Source: a virus
Length of the DNA: 63,522 nucleotides
Strand: one strand, 5' to 3'
Virus record (IMG/VR): IMGVR_UViG_3300013132_000051
Span: 1 to 63,522 of that record
A program made the position numbers and the translations under genes. Shown piece by piece: positions 52,073 to 60,037 of the stretch; within the stretch, counting starts at the first letter, position 1, and each line of letters begins with the position of its first letter. A model generated the notes under the pieces. The model was given only the letters and a program-made list of their open reading frames with translations, had not been told where the DNA came from and searched no databases.

Positions 52073-52326
52073 GCGCCGCTCTTTTCGGTTCGGGGGTACG
52101 CCTCTCGGGAACCGCTCGCTCGCTCGCGAGCGTAGCGGGAGGTGTAGATGGGGAAGGCTTCCGGCGGAAGGAGCCGGAGGAGGTGGGCGTTCTCGCTACG
52201 GAGGTACTCGACCTCGTGGAGAATCCGCGAATAGGCGTCGAGTAGTTCCGTGAGCGCCGTCGTGTCCTTCAAGATGAGAAGGGCCGCAATCTCAGCGCGA
52301 ATCTCTTGGAGGCGTTCGGGGGTCAT
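52069..52326 (-). CDS. small helical protein, 85 aa
   Basis: MTPERLQEIRAEIAALLILK then RILHEVEYLRSENAHLLRLL gives a two-helix or coiled-coil protein with a basic, probably disordered tail. It may be an oligomerising adaptor. Family unknown. Confidence 0.62.
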   Translation of the reverse strand: MTPERLQEIRAEIAALLILKDTTALTELLDAYSRILHEVEYLRSENAHLLRLLPPEAFPIYTSRYARERASGSREAYPRTEKSGA

Positions 52327-52338
52327 GAGAGCGTCCTT

Positions 52339-52656
52339 TCAAACGGAGTCGAGTTCGACGGGTTGCTTGCCGAGCCACTCTAGGAGCGTCTCGCCCTTGT
52401 GCTGGTAGATGCGGAGGGCTAGTTCCGGGTCCGGAAAGCTCCACTTGTCCTCGGGGGTGCAGTTCTCGCACGCGAAGTATATCTCCGCCTCGTCCCGTCG
52501 TCCCTCTAGGCGGGCGATTTGCGTTCGGACGCCGGTCTTATCGACGGCGACGGTAAGCGACTCCATCTCGTCCTCGACGCGCCGGAAACCCGCGTAGACG
52601 GCGATCTGGTGTAGGTAGGTACCCTCGCACTTCGGACAGCATAAGCGGGTCATCAT
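52339..52656 (-). CDS. zinc-binding protein, 105 aa
   Basis: ATG 52656 starts MMTRLCCPKCEGTYLHQ. CPKC and a later FACENC form a C-x2-C...C-x2-C site split by about 55 residues of strand-rich sequence. Function unknown. Confidence 0.66.
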   Translation of the reverse strand: MMTRLCCPKCEGTYLHQIAVYAGFRRVEDEMESLTVAVDKTGVRTQIARLEGRRDEAEIYFACENCTPEDKWSFPDPELALRIYQHKGETLLEWLGKQPVELDSV

Positions 52657-52664
52657 GCCCGTCT

Positions 52665-52925
52665 TTACGCCTTCGGGGGCTCGCCGGAAGCGCGGCGGTA
52701 CTTGCGGCGGGAGTTGCGGTCGGCCTTGGAAGCGGGCTCTTCTTCGCGGGGCGTACCGAAAGCCCAAAAGCCCCGGCACACGACGGCCTCCATCGCGAGG
52801 AGGGTCTCCTCCGGGTTGGGGTAGGGGTCCTGAAAGTCTAGGCGGTCGATGTCGGCGTCGCGTTGAAACGGCCCGACCCAATCGAAGGTGTGGAAGCCGG
52901 GGCCATTCAACGGCGAGCGTCTCAT
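52665..52925 (-). CDS. hypothetical protein, 86 aa
   Basis: The 86-aa product opens MRRSPLNGPGFHTFDWVGPF and has a YPNPEETLLAMEAVVCRGFW helix. The C-terminus is basic and disordered. Unrecognised. Confidence 0.62.
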   Translation of the reverse strand: MRRSPLNGPGFHTFDWVGPFQRDADIDRLDFQDPYPNPEETLLAMEAVVCRGFWAFGTPREEEPASKADRNSRRKYRRASGEPPKA

Positions 52926-52941
52926 TAGAAAGCCGCGCCCG

Positions 52942-53406
52942 TCATCCCGTGTACACGGGGGTCACCCGCCAAAACGGCAAGGGTTTCTCCATCGCACGGG
53001 CCATCCGAGCGTGGTCTTCCAAGCGCACGTTGTGGACGTTGCGGGCGAGCGACACCGGGGGCGGAGCCACGAACTCAATCACCTCGACCTCGTAGCCGAA
53101 GGCGAACGCGAGGTCGTGGTACTTGCTCGCTTCCCAAAGACGGATGTTCGTGTTGTCCGCGATGACCGTCTCGGCCCCTTGAAAGACACCCTCGGCAAAC
53201 CTCTTGAGGCAATAGGCGTGGGCCTCTTGGCGACGGTCCGCGCTCCATCGGTACACGCCGTCCGGCCCCGTGAAGAAATCGTCCGCCGAGCAATACACGG
53301 TCCCCGGCTTCCACGTCCCGGAGAGCGTGTCGAACCATCGGGTTCGGGCGTAGGTGGTCTTGCCGGAGCCGGGGAGGCCCCGAAGGACGTAGGCGCGCTT
53401 GATCAT
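52942..53406 (-). CDS. P-loop kinase-like ATPase, N4BP2/PNK type
   Basis: The 154-aa protein has Walker A GLPGSGKTTYA at residues 10-20 (catalytic K16). The SADDFFTGPDGVYRW segment and an AHAYCLKRFAEGVFQ helix follow. VIADNTNIRLWEASKYHDLA is the DNTN signature of the NEDD4BP2-like/polynucleotide-kinase P-loop group. Such phage proteins phosphorylate nucleic-acid ends or nucleotides; the substrate here is unknown. It is the first gene of the long minus operon, eight bases downstream of tRNA-Gln. Confidence 0.82.
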   Translation of the reverse strand: MIKRAYVLRGLPGSGKTTYARTRWFDTLSGTWKPGTVYCSADDFFTGPDGVYRWSADRRQEAHAYCLKRFAEGVFQGAETVIADNTNIRLWEASKYHDLAFAFGYEVEVIEFVAPPPVSLARNVHNVRLEDHARMARAMEKPLPFWRVTPVYTG

Positions 53407-53413
53407 GCTAGAG

Positions 53414-53484
53414 TTCGGGGTGATGGAATCGAACCATCATTCGCGGATTCAAAGTCCGATGTCCTGCCATTAGACGAACCCCGA
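53414..53484 (-). tRNA. tRNA-Gln (TTG anticodon)
   Basis: The minus strand folds as a cloverleaf. The acceptor stem TCGGGGT/ACCCCGA is perfect (53478-53484 with 53415-53421). The D arm is GTC/GAC. The anticodon loop is CTTTGAA with anticodon TTG. The T arm is GATGG-TTCGATT-CCATC. The anticodon stem has one mismatch at its outer pair. The discriminator is A and CCA is not encoded. It decodes CAA and lies between the spike gene and the P-loop kinase gene on the same strand. Confidence 0.92.
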
Positions 53485-53524
53485 GCGAGGGCTATCCCGC
53501 CGGATATTACGCCGAAGAGCGAAA

Positions 53525-56011
53525 CTACACGGGGGAGAGAGTCTGGTTACGGGGAGCGAGGCCGAGATTCTCAAACGAGATGCCCGTCAGGGGGTCCAGG
53601 TCCGACCCGCAGAGAATCCCCCCGTTGGCCGGACCGGGGGAGACGAGCTTGACCCCGGTGGTGCCCTTGACCGTGACGGAGCCGGTAAGCGACTCCAGAG
53701 TCGCGCCCGACTGCGAAGACACCGAATACGCCCCCGTCAACGCCGAGATACCTACGTCGCCCGTGAACACGTCTAGGGCGTACCCGGAAGCCGAATCGAG
53801 CTGGAGGGAGTTGAGGCCCGCGACAGCGGCGAAGTCTCCCTGGAGCGTCTCAAAGGTGAAGCTCCCGACGGTAATCGTCGTGGAATGGTTGCCCTGGAGG
53901 GTGATTTCTTCGACCCTATCGCCGTAAGTGAGCGTGTAAGTATCGGTATCGCCTCCGGCGTTGCCCGTAGCGGGGGTCGAGTTGATCTGCAAAGAGTGCG
54001 ACGCGCCGTTTGCCGGATTAGAATCAGCAGGCCCCGAGACGACCGTGGTCATGCCCCCCGAAACCGACGCCGTGTACGAGGAGGCGTTGATATTGACCCG
54101 CTGGCCGGACGAGAGCGAGAGGGAACTCTGGGCCCGGAGGTCCAGCGTCGCCGCGTCGGCAATATCAATGCGGGGAGCCGCGAGCCGGATACCCGAAGGG
54201 GAAGCGAGAGTAACCCCCGCCGTACCGGCAATCAGTACCGACGGAACCGTACCTCCGGTGGAGGCCGAGGGGTCCCCTCCGTCGAGCGCGGTCGAAGCCC
54301 CGGAGGTAGGGGTACCTGAGGCGGAGATAACGACCGTCCCGTTCGGAGCGAGAACCGCGACGCCGGTATTACCGGGACCCGAGGAACCGGAGAGTGAGAG
54401 GCCCCCTGAAGCCTCTAGGGAGAGAAGGCCCCCAGAAGAAACGCGAGCCGAGCCGACGAGCGAAATCTCGGCGGCGGACCCCCCGGCCCCGACCCGAGCC
54501 CGGTACGCGCCGGACTTTGTCCATGACGAAAACGACTCCCGCCCCCCGACAACCGGAGGAATAACCCGAAAGAGGGAGGCGGCGTGGTCCCCGAGAGCCG
54601 CGCCTAACCCCGAATAGAGGCCGGGAGCCGTACCGGGAGCGCCCCCAAAGACAACCGGCTTTAGCGGGAGCCCATAGAGAGGGCGACCCGTAACCGAGTA
54701 AGGGTCGTTACCGACGACCGAGCCGAGCACCCACTCGACGAACGCCCGGTTGGGCGAGAGCGAGTAGGGGGAGGCGTCGTTGACCGAGCCCGTAGGGAGC
54801 CGTTCGGATTCAAAGCCGTCGGTCTGCTCAGTGACCGGGAGCGTCCCGTCGCTGGTGTGAGATACTTCTACGCGGTACTCGGTAAGGGAAGAGCCCGGAG
54901 CGCCGTCGCCGGGAGGGGCGAGCGCATTCACGACGCCGGTAACGGGGAGCCCCCCGGCTCCCGGAGTAACGCCGACGCGGTAGAGGGGCTTGCCCGCGTA
55001 CGCAACGGAAGCGTCTCCCGGATTAGGGTCCCCCCGGAAGCCGGTCGAGAGTACAAACCCACCCCACCCGAGGAACGTAAACGGATCGAGCGAATCGGGA
55101 ATCGTTCCCCCCGCCTCGACGAAGCGCGACGCCGGAGCGAGGCCGGGAGACTCGCCCTCAACGAACGTCGCGTCCGCGTAGCGGCGAGAGAAGATCAGCC
55201 CCGGAGTAAGCAGACCCTGGGGCTCTGGGTTCGGAGGGAATGAACTCGTGTCGAGGGGAATACCGTCGGCCCCCGTCTGGGGAATCGGCGCATCCCACCA
55301 CAGCCCATCCGAGAACATCGCCGTCGGCAATAGTCTAGCCTCGCGAGCGACCGGCCCCGAGTAGACCCGAGTACCCGAGGTAACGGCGTAGCTCGCGACG
55401 GACCTAGCTACGAACGCCGAGTCCGCGTCTCGCAGGGCCAGCTCGCACCCCCGCCGGTTCGCCAGCAAGACAGAGTCGTCTAGTACGAGGTCGGAGCCTT
55501 CCGAGCTAGAGCAGAGCACGTTACCGGGACCGGCGTGGCGGAGTTTGAACCGGACCCGTTCGGCGAAGCCGATAGCCGTGGCCCGGTCCTTTGGGGTATC
55601 TAACCCCTCCCCCGGCCCAAACCTAGAGAAGGGCGTCCACTCGTGGCCCATCCACGGAGCCGGAGGAACCCACCCCAGGATAACCGGAGTCCTAGCCGAG
55701 GCGGTACCGGAGGACTCCCGAGCCGCCCACCCGACCAGGCACAGGTCCCCCCGCTCAGGCAACGCCCCGAAGAAGTGCCGACGCCCTCCGCCGGGGAGAG
55801 TCAGGTCTACTCCGGCGTGCTCGAAGGTATCGGCTTCGCCCGTGAGCACGACGAGGGTGCATTTTAGCTCCTCGTACTGGATCTCTTTGAGCCGAGCGAC
55901 GGAGATGGCTAGCTCGGCCCAATTCTTCGACGGGTTTGCCGCTGAGACCTCTTCGCCCCGGAGTTCCCCCCGGATAGCGGAGCGGCTCATATGGGGGGTA
56001 CTCATCGCCAT
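53525..56011 (-). CDS. baseplate spike, VgrG/gp5-like
   Basis: The ATG at 56011 has a GAGGAG ribosome site ten bases upstream. The first 150 residues form an OB-fold-like region (YEELKCTLVVLTGEADTFEH, RGDLCLVGWAARES, PVILGWVPP). From about residue 540 the chain turns into short repeated strands (GGLLSLEASGGLSLSGSSG, GVTLASPSGIRLAAPRIDI, ATLDLRAQSSLSLSSGQRV), the intertwined beta-helix of VgrG and gp5 spikes. Such proteins form the membrane-piercing needle of contractile tails. No lysozyme domain is seen. It stands apart from the other baseplate genes. Confidence 0.75.
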   Translation of the reverse strand: MAMSTPHMSRSAIRGELRGEEVSAANPSKNWAELAISVARLKEIQYEELKCTLVVLTGEADTFEHAGVDLTLPGGGRRHFFGALPERGDLCLVGWAARESSGTASARTPVILGWVPPAPWMGHEWTPFSRFGPGEGLDTPKDRATAIGFAERVRFKLRHAGPGNVLCSSSEGSDLVLDDSVLLANRRGCELALRDADSAFVARSVASYAVTSGTRVYSGPVAREARLLPTAMFSDGLWWDAPIPQTGADGIPLDTSSFPPNPEPQGLLTPGLIFSRRYADATFVEGESPGLAPASRFVEAGGTIPDSLDPFTFLGWGGFVLSTGFRGDPNPGDASVAYAGKPLYRVGVTPGAGGLPVTGVVNALAPPGDGAPGSSLTEYRVEVSHTSDGTLPVTEQTDGFESERLPTGSVNDASPYSLSPNRAFVEWVLGSVVGNDPYSVTGRPLYGLPLKPVVFGGAPGTAPGLYSGLGAALGDHAASLFRVIPPVVGGRESFSSWTKSGAYRARVGAGGSAAEISLVGSARVSSGGLLSLEASGGLSLSGSSGPGNTGVAVLAPNGTVVISASGTPTSGASTALDGGDPSASTGGTVPSVLIAGTAGVTLASPSGIRLAAPRIDIADAATLDLRAQSSLSLSSGQRVNINASSYTASVSGGMTTVVSGPADSNPANGASHSLQINSTPATGNAGGDTDTYTLTYGDRVEEITLQGNHSTTITVGSFTFETLQGDFAAVAGLNSLQLDSASGYALDVFTGDVGISALTGAYSVSSQSGATLESLTGSVTVKGTTGVKLVSPGPANGGILCGSDLDPLTGISFENLGLAPRNQTLSPV

Positions 56012-56100
56012 AGGCTCGATCTCCTCTCAAGGAGAACGATACGGGGTAGCTACCGACCTGCCTGGAGTAGCCCCGAGAGAGCGAGGCCCGAGATCTGCCC

Positions 56101-56125
56101 CGGACTCCCAGAGACCCGGAGTCCG
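56101..56125. promoter_or_regulatory. hairpin in spike-gene leader
   Basis: CGGACTCC pairs with GGAGTCCG across a nine-base loop, about 90 bases upstream of the spike start. It could be an attenuator or a protein-binding site. Confidence 0.4.
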
Positions 56126-56290
56126 TAAAGCCCGTACCCACTCTCGTTTGACGAAGCCCGCGAAATACCTAACGAATCTGGGGGTCGAATATCTCTGATA
56201 AAAGAAAGAAAATCGTTTCTCGGATCTCTTTAGCGAATCTTTCTAGACGAGAGGGAACCGGGGGCGTAGGCTCTGGGCTCTTTGAGCTTT

Positions 56291-56323
56291 CCTCCCTGTA
56301 CTAGCCCGTACCTGAGAGGGAGG
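56291..56323. promoter_or_regulatory. hairpin in divergent region
   Basis: CCTCCCT pairs with AGGGAGG, with an inner GTAC/GTAC pair in the loop. It is of unknown role between the two divergent genes. Confidence 0.4.
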
Positions 56324-56384
56324 ACCGGAAGGGGAGAGACTCTCCGGGTTCTATTCGGAGGGGTATCCCGTCTAGGGGGGAGGG

Positions 56385-56429
56385 GGAACCGGATGACCGG
56401 AACCGGATGACCGGAACCGGATGACCGGA
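56385..56429 (+). repeat. three tandem 14-bp repeats
   Basis: The unit GGAACCGGATGACC occurs three times without a gap, followed by GGA. It lies about 200 bases before the sigma-like gene and may bind a regulator. It is too short and ungapped for a CRISPR array. Confidence 0.95.
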
Positions 56430-56624
56430 CGGGGCCGAAGAGCCCGATCCGTTCACTCTCCCCCCGAGGGGTTCGATTCGGAAACCGAACCCCCGTCGAA
56501 ATCGGTCTGAAATTTCTTACTTCGATTCCGAAACGGGGTTCACCCCGGCGAAGTTCCTAACCCGCGAGGACCGCGTGGACATCCTAGTACGCAACGAACC
56601 TACTCACACCCGGAGGCTCTACTG

Positions 56625-57452
56625 ATGAACGCGCTGTATCTTGCTCCCTCCCGGAGTTCTTTCCCTCTCCCGGTCGGCGCTCTAGGAGGAGAGGTTCCAA
56701 TCTGGGAAACCTGGGAGGGTATCCCCTCGCGCTCCGGGTGGAGGCGGTCGGTACTCCCGTCCGGAGTCTCGGTGTCTTTCCGTAGGCGCAAGAAGAGCGC
56801 CCCCCTCCTTCAGGGAGAACCTGCGCTGATGCTCGTGCGCGATCTGGGGCCGGAGCCGGTAGAGCCGGAGCGGGTCTTTGCCCGACCCGCCCGAGTAGAG
56901 AACGCTCTGCGTCCTGACGGTCGCGGTATCGACCTAGCAAAGCGAGGCGACGAAGTTCGCAAGCTCTTCTACGCGGCGTTTGCGCGTGGGCTCATCCGGG
57001 ACGGGATCGACCCCGAGGAAGCTCTCCAGGAAGTCTACAAGGGGCTGCTCTCCCGGAACCGGGGGACGTGCCCGTTCGACGTCAAGAAGAGTTCGTTCGG
57101 CCACTACGTCCACATCGTCACGCGGTGCGTGCTCGCGAACTTCGTCCGCAAAGAAAAGAAGCGCGCCCTCTACGAGACTTCCGGCGAGGAGCTAGCCAGC
57201 TACTCCGGCGAAAACCGGGAGTGGGAAATCCCGGTCCCCGAAACCCAGGAAGAATCCCGCCGGGGGAGGGAGTGGCTCGCGGAGAAGCTCGCGGGGTTTG
57301 AATCCCCGGAGAGGGAGACTCTCCTACGGGCCGTGGTGATGATGTCTGAGGGGGCTTCCCGTCGGGAAGCCGCGAAGCTCGCCGGAGCCGACTTCCGGCG
57401 ACTCGGCTTGGCTTTGGAAGCTCTCCGGTCGCAAGTCACCTCCCCGGATTGA
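56625..57452 (+). CDS. sigma-factor-like protein
   Basis: ATG 56625 has GGAGG nine bases upstream and gives 275 aa. After a disordered N-terminal 90 residues comes a region-2-like block at about 105-180 (DPEEALQEVYKGLLSRN, SSFGHYVHIVTRCVLANFVR, KEKKR), as in sigma-70/ECF factors. A region-4-like helix-turn-helix follows at about 226-268 (SPERETLLRAVVMMSEGA, SRREAAKLAGADFRRLGLAL). Region 2 normally binds the -10 element and core RNA polymerase. It could direct host polymerase to phage promoters, and the TTAGTT/TACTAG elements downstream are candidates. The match is by eye and the similarity is moderate. Confidence 0.68.
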   Translation: MNALYLAPSRSSFPLPVGALGGEVPIWETWEGIPSRSGWRRSVLPSGVSVSFRRRKKSAPLLQGEPALMLVRDLGPEPVEPERVFARPARVENALRPDGRGIDLAKRGDEVRKLFYAAFARGLIRDGIDPEEALQEVYKGLLSRNRGTCPFDVKKSSFGHYVHIVTRCVLANFVRKEKKRALYETSGEELASYSGENREWEIPVPETQEESRRGREWLAEKLAGFESPERETLLRAVVMMSEGASRREAAKLAGADFRRLGLALEALRSQVTSPD

Positions 57453-57681
57453 GCCGGGTAGATTTCTCACCCGCTAGCGCGAGCGCCCCGGCCCGCTTCC
57501 GGGCGTGAGCCTCTAGTGCCGCGCCGATACCGTCGGTGCCCGCCCAAAGTGCCCGCCCGAGGGGAGTCTCTCCCCGGCCCGTCTCGATGAGCCGGTTGCG
57601 CTCGGACTCCAAGAAAGAGATGAGCGCCCCGTGCTCCTCTGGGGTGGCGATTACTTTGGCGGTGATGCGTCGGGCCTTCAT
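57436..57681 (-). CDS. hypothetical protein, 81 aa
   Basis: The 81-aa product has a basic start (MKARRITAKVIATPEEHGAL) and helix ISFLESERNRLIETG. It overlaps the sigma-like gene by 17 bases at the 3' ends. Unrecognised. Confidence 0.58.
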   Translation of the reverse strand: MKARRITAKVIATPEEHGALISFLESERNRLIETGRGETPLGRALWAGTDGIGAALEAHARKRAGALALAGEKSTRLNPGR

Positions 57682-57723
57682 CCCGGACCGTACCCCGGAC
57701 CCCCGGTAAGAACTTTCGGGCGA

Positions 57724-57790
57724 CGGAACGACGAAAACCGCCCGGACCGGCTCCCGAGGGGGGAGTCCGATCCGGGCGGTATTCGTTCCG
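57724..57790. terminator. hairpin terminator after 57807
   Basis: The core is ACCGCCCGGA with TCCGGGCGGT (57737-57746 and 57771-57780), with an inner CTCCC/GGGAG pair. Outer arms CGGAACGA and TCGTTCCG extend it. It lies just downstream of the minus gene that ends at 57807. Confidence 0.7.
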
Positions 57791-57806
57791 GGTTAGGCGG
57801 GGGGTC

Positions 57807-58094
57807 TCAGATTTGAGCCCAACCCACGAGGTCGCAGCGGAACGCCCGCGAGCCCGTCTCGTCACTCAAGACAACTACGTCCCCGACGCTTGTCGAGCGG
57901 GTGGGTCCGACGAGCGCCCGGACCTCCGGGTTCTCGTACCACGCCGCGTCAATCGAGTTGGTGAGGCGGAACGCCTCCTCCAAACTCGCCGTCTGGAGGA
58001 TCGCTACGACCCGGTAGTGGGCCGCGTCGAGGGGGAGGGGAGCCCCCATCCCGAAGTTGGGGTTCATCGCGTGGTAGACAGTCGCCGTGGTCAT
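57807..58094 (-). CDS. YodL-like small protein, 95 aa
   Basis: The 95-aa product contains EEAFRLTNSIDAAWYENPEV and RSTSVGDVVVLSDETG, ending CDLVGWAQI. The RStSVGDV signature is that of YodL-like proteins, often found as small genes or in polyvalent proteins of phages and conjugative elements. The activity is unknown. It overlaps the upstream gene by ATGA. Confidence 0.75.
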   Translation of the reverse strand: MTTATVYHAMNPNFGMGAPLPLDAAHYRVVAILQTASLEEAFRLTNSIDAAWYENPEVRALVGPTRSTSVGDVVVLSDETGSRAFRCDLVGWAQI

Positions 58095-58447
58095 GTCGCC
58101 TCCTCTTCGTCCTCGTCAAAGTCCTCTTCGTTCTCTTCGTCCAAGTCCTCGTCGTCCAAGTCCTCGTCGTCCCCGTAGATGTCGGGGTTCGCCTCCGCGT
58201 AGGCGATAGCGCGCATCGCAGCGCGCTCGCCGTACTTCGCGACCCACTCCGCGAGGGCCTCCCCGGAGAGGGGGGCACCGTACTGCTCAATGTCATCCCC
58301 GTCGGCGTCTTGGCCGACGCTCACGACGGGGCGCACTTCGGACTCCTCCGTGTCGAAGGTGACCCTGCCGTCGCCATCCTCGATGGCGACGGCGTAGACG
58401 AGGAAGTCCTCGCCGTCAAACTCCATGTCCAACTCCATCTTCGTCAT
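58091..58447 (-). CDS. acidic protein, 118 aa
   Basis: ATG 58447 starts MTKMELDMEFDGEDFLVYAV. The last 35 residues are almost all Asp and Glu (DDEDLDDEDLDEENEEDFDE). Such acidic tails occur in DNA mimics and in proteins binding basic partners, but no fold is recognised. A TTAGTT-N17-TACTAG promoter lies 20 bases upstream, and the 5' leader is identical to that of the gene at 61320. Confidence 0.7.
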   Translation of the reverse strand: MTKMELDMEFDGEDFLVYAVAIEDGDGRVTFDTEESEVRPVVSVGQDADGDDIEQYGAPLSGEALAEWVAKYGERAAMRAIAYAEANPDIYGDDEDLDDEDLDEENEEDFDEDEEEAT

Positions 58448-58466
58448 GTCTAATCTCTCCTTCGCC

Positions 58467-58495
58467 CTAGTACCGAGCGAGCCTCGCGAAACTAA
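58467..58495 (-). promoter_or_regulatory. phage promoter P1 (TTAGTT-N17-TACTAG)
   Basis: On the minus strand TTAGTT (58490-58495) is followed after 17 bases by TACTAG (58467-58472), with CTCGG just before it. It precedes the acidic-protein gene and lies just after a hairpin. Confidence 0.75.
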
Positions 58496-58513
58496 CCTGA
58501 AAAGCGAAACCGA

Positions 58514-58539
58514 CCCCCGCTCGCTGAAGCGAACGGGGG
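58514..58539. terminator. hairpin upstream of P1
   Basis: CCCCCGCTCGCT pairs with AGCGAACGGGGG with one mismatch. It lies downstream of the gene ending at 58549 on the minus strand, insulating it from P1. Confidence 0.7.
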
Positions 58540-58548
58540 CGGGGGGGT

Positions 58549-58761
58549 TCACGCCGCTTCCAGAGCCCGGATGATCCGGCCCCGGTGCAGCTCGTAGAGG
58601 TCGCGGGCGGATCCCGCCATCGTGTGGGGCTCGCCGGTCACGAACGACACGGCCTGGAAGTCCGCGACTTCCTTGAGATCGTGTCCCTGGACCGTCTGGG
58701 TTTCGACCCGCCCGGAGATCCGGTAGTCGATCCCGTTGAGAGCGATCAGCACTTCCTTCAT
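58549..58761 (-). CDS. hypothetical protein, 70 aa
   Basis: The 70-aa product is strand-rich at the start (KEVLIALNGIDYRISGRVET) and helical at the end (ARDLYELHRGRIIRALEAA). GAAAGGAG precedes the ATG. Unrecognised. Hairpins lie on both sides. Confidence 0.64.
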   Translation of the reverse strand: MKEVLIALNGIDYRISGRVETQTVQGHDLKEVADFQAVSFVTGEPHTMAGSARDLYELHRGRIIRALEAA

Positions 58762-58805
58762 GAGAGGCTCCTTTCGTGAGAGGGTTGGAGCGAACGAGCG
58801 AGCGT

Positions 58806-58837
58806 CACGCCCCCGTCGTTGAATCGGCGGGGGCGTG
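58806..58837. terminator. hairpin after 58846 gene
   Basis: CACGCCCCCG pairs perfectly with CGGGGGCGTG across a 12-base loop, nine bases beyond the stop of the gene ending at 58846. Confidence 0.8.
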
Positions 58838-58845
58838 GGTGAGGA

Positions 58846-59466
58846 TCACGACGCGGCCTTGTGGGTGCCGTCCTCGTTGAGCCAGGGACAGGCGCGGTTG
58901 AAGGCGAGGCGGGCATCCGGGCCCAGCTCCCGGACGAGGTGCTGGAGGGAGTCCATCCGGCGCTGTCCCGCCAGGTAGACCCCGTGGTCGTCCGAGTAGT
59001 TGTAGTACCAGTCCATCCCGCCCAGGAGCCGGTTGAACTGGTCCAAGGGCGTCTCAACGACCTCCTCCCAGGCGTTGAAGACCTCCTCGAACCCGTAGGG
59101 GAACTGGAAGGTGGAGACCACGGGGGCCACCTGAGAGGCGAGGTCCCGGACCACCTGGTCCCGCGCTCGGGCGTGCTTCGCGTACTCGGGGTTGGGCCGC
59201 CACCCGAAGCGGCGGTCAGGCTGACCCGACTTCGTGAGGCGCTTGGGGAGAAGCGCCTCGATGCCCTGGGTCTTCTCCTCAAGGGCGGCGTCGGCGTCCC
59301 GGCGGATCTGGTCCAGCTCAGATTTCTGCTGCTGGAAGGCAGAACGGAGGTGCTCGATGAACTCCCGGCGGAGCGCCATCCGCTCCTCGCGGGTGGGCAC
59401 CGCCCGGTACTGCTCGAAGGTCATCACCTTGTCGCCGATGGAAACGCGAACGTAGGAAGTGTTCAT
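58846..59466 (-). CDS. hypothetical protein, 206 aa
   Basis: ATG 59466 starts MNTSYVRVSIGDKVMTFEQY, with AAGGAGA upstream. The N-terminal half is helical (RREFIEHLRSAFQQQKSELD). The C-terminal half has many aromatics (FQFPYGFEEVFNAWEEVV, MDWYYNYSDDHGVYL). No family recognised. It follows the 59501 gene in the same direction. Confidence 0.66.
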   Translation of the reverse strand: MNTSYVRVSIGDKVMTFEQYRAVPTREERMALRREFIEHLRSAFQQQKSELDQIRRDADAALEEKTQGIEALLPKRLTKSGQPDRRFGWRPNPEYAKHARARDQVVRDLASQVAPVVSTFQFPYGFEEVFNAWEEVVETPLDQFNRLLGGMDWYYNYSDDHGVYLAGQRRMDSLQHLVRELGPDARLAFNRACPWLNEDGTHKAAS

Positions 59467-59500
59467 GTCTATCTCCTTGAGAGGTGGGGGGGTGAGGGAT

Positions 59501-59827
59501 TCAAGCCGCCGAGGGGGCCACCGCCGCCTTCGGGCGGTTGGCCTCCTCGACGAGCTGGGCGCTGTGGCGCAGCGCGATGGAGAGCGCCTTGTCGAGGTGG
59601 GGGCCGCTGAGCGAGCGGCCCGAGCGGACCCAGCGGGCGTAGTAGCCCCCCCGGCGGGCCGAGGGAGCGTTGAACCCGCGCCCGTTGTTGTGGCGGGTCG
59701 CATCGACCGCCTGCTCGTCCGCCGTCTGACGGGCGAACAGGGCGAGCATCGCCCGCTCCACCGCCTTGGGGTTGGAGCGGAGGAGCGCGTTGATCTCGGG
59801 GCGGGTCCAAGTCTTCGTGGTCGTCAT
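59501..59827 (-). CDS. conserved phage protein, RGGYYARWV family
   Basis: The 108-aa product contains W-TRPEINALLRSNPKAVERAM, ALFARQTADEQ and RRGGYYARWVRSGRSLSGPH. This matches a conserved small family seen in phages and plasmids (AveRAil.ly.RQT.dE...GyyA.Wv.sGR.LsG). Its role is not known to me. It is preceded by promoter P2 with a hairpin in the leader. Confidence 0.78.
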   Translation of the reverse strand: MTTTKTWTRPEINALLRSNPKAVERAMLALFARQTADEQAVDATRHNNGRGFNAPSARRGGYYARWVRSGRSLSGPHLDKALSIALRHSAQLVEEANRPKAAVAPSAA

Positions 59828-59844
59828 GTGAATCTCCCTTTCGA

Positions 59845-59861
59845 GCGGGGGTCATCCCCGC
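59845..59861. promoter_or_regulatory. leader hairpin between P2 and 59827
   Basis: GCGGGG pairs with CCCCGC across five bases in the transcript leader, next to the ribosome site GGGAG. It may affect translation of the downstream gene. Confidence 0.45.
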
Positions 59862-59869
59862 CCTTCAGC

Positions 59870-59898
59870 CTAGTACCGAGCGAGGCTCGCGAAACTAA
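59870..59898 (-). promoter_or_regulatory. phage promoter P2 (TTAGTT-N17-TACTAG)
   Basis: On the minus strand TTAGTT (59893-59898) is followed after 17 bases by TACTAG (59870-59875). The spacer is almost the same as in P1 and ends CTCGG. It faces the gene at 59827. Confidence 0.75.
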
Positions 59899-59951
59899 CC
59901 GGGAATCGACCGGACCATCCGGCCACCCGCGTCTCGCTCTCTCGCTTCACC

Positions 59952-59980
59952 GGAGTACCGAGTAGCCCATCCGGAACTAA
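59952..59980 (-). promoter_or_regulatory. phage promoter P3 (TTAGTT-N17-TACTCC)
   Basis: TTAGTT (59975-59980) has a 17-base spacer ending CTCGG, then TACTCC (59952-59957). No gene starts before the next promoter P2. Confidence 0.6.
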
Positions 59981-59989
59981 CCGGAAATC

Positions 59990-60014
59990 GACCGGGGGGT
60001 TTCGCCCCCCGGTC
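59990..60014. terminator. hairpin between P4 and P3
   Basis: GACCGGGGGG pairs perfectly with CCCCCCGGTC across five bases. It lies about 20-45 bases downstream of the expected P4 start, so P4 could yield only a very short RNA if it terminates. Confidence 0.75.
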
Positions 60015-60037
60015 TTTGAGCCGTTCGTCTCCTCGCC

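Larger units (their letters stand above)
56012..56624. other. 613-bp divergent intergenic region
   Basis: I see no supported gene between the spike (-) and the sigma-like gene (+). It holds an 8-bp hairpin at 56101, an AT-rich stretch at 56190-56222, a hairpin at 56291, three 14-bp direct repeats at 56385, and a GGAGG ribosome site at 56612. It probably carries promoters for both genes. I could not identify a copy of the TTAGTT-N17-TACTAG element. Confidence 0.6.

Noticed and set aside
56385-56429. Possible CRISPR array from three direct repeats
   Set aside because: The 14-bp units abut with no spacers and no cas genes are present.
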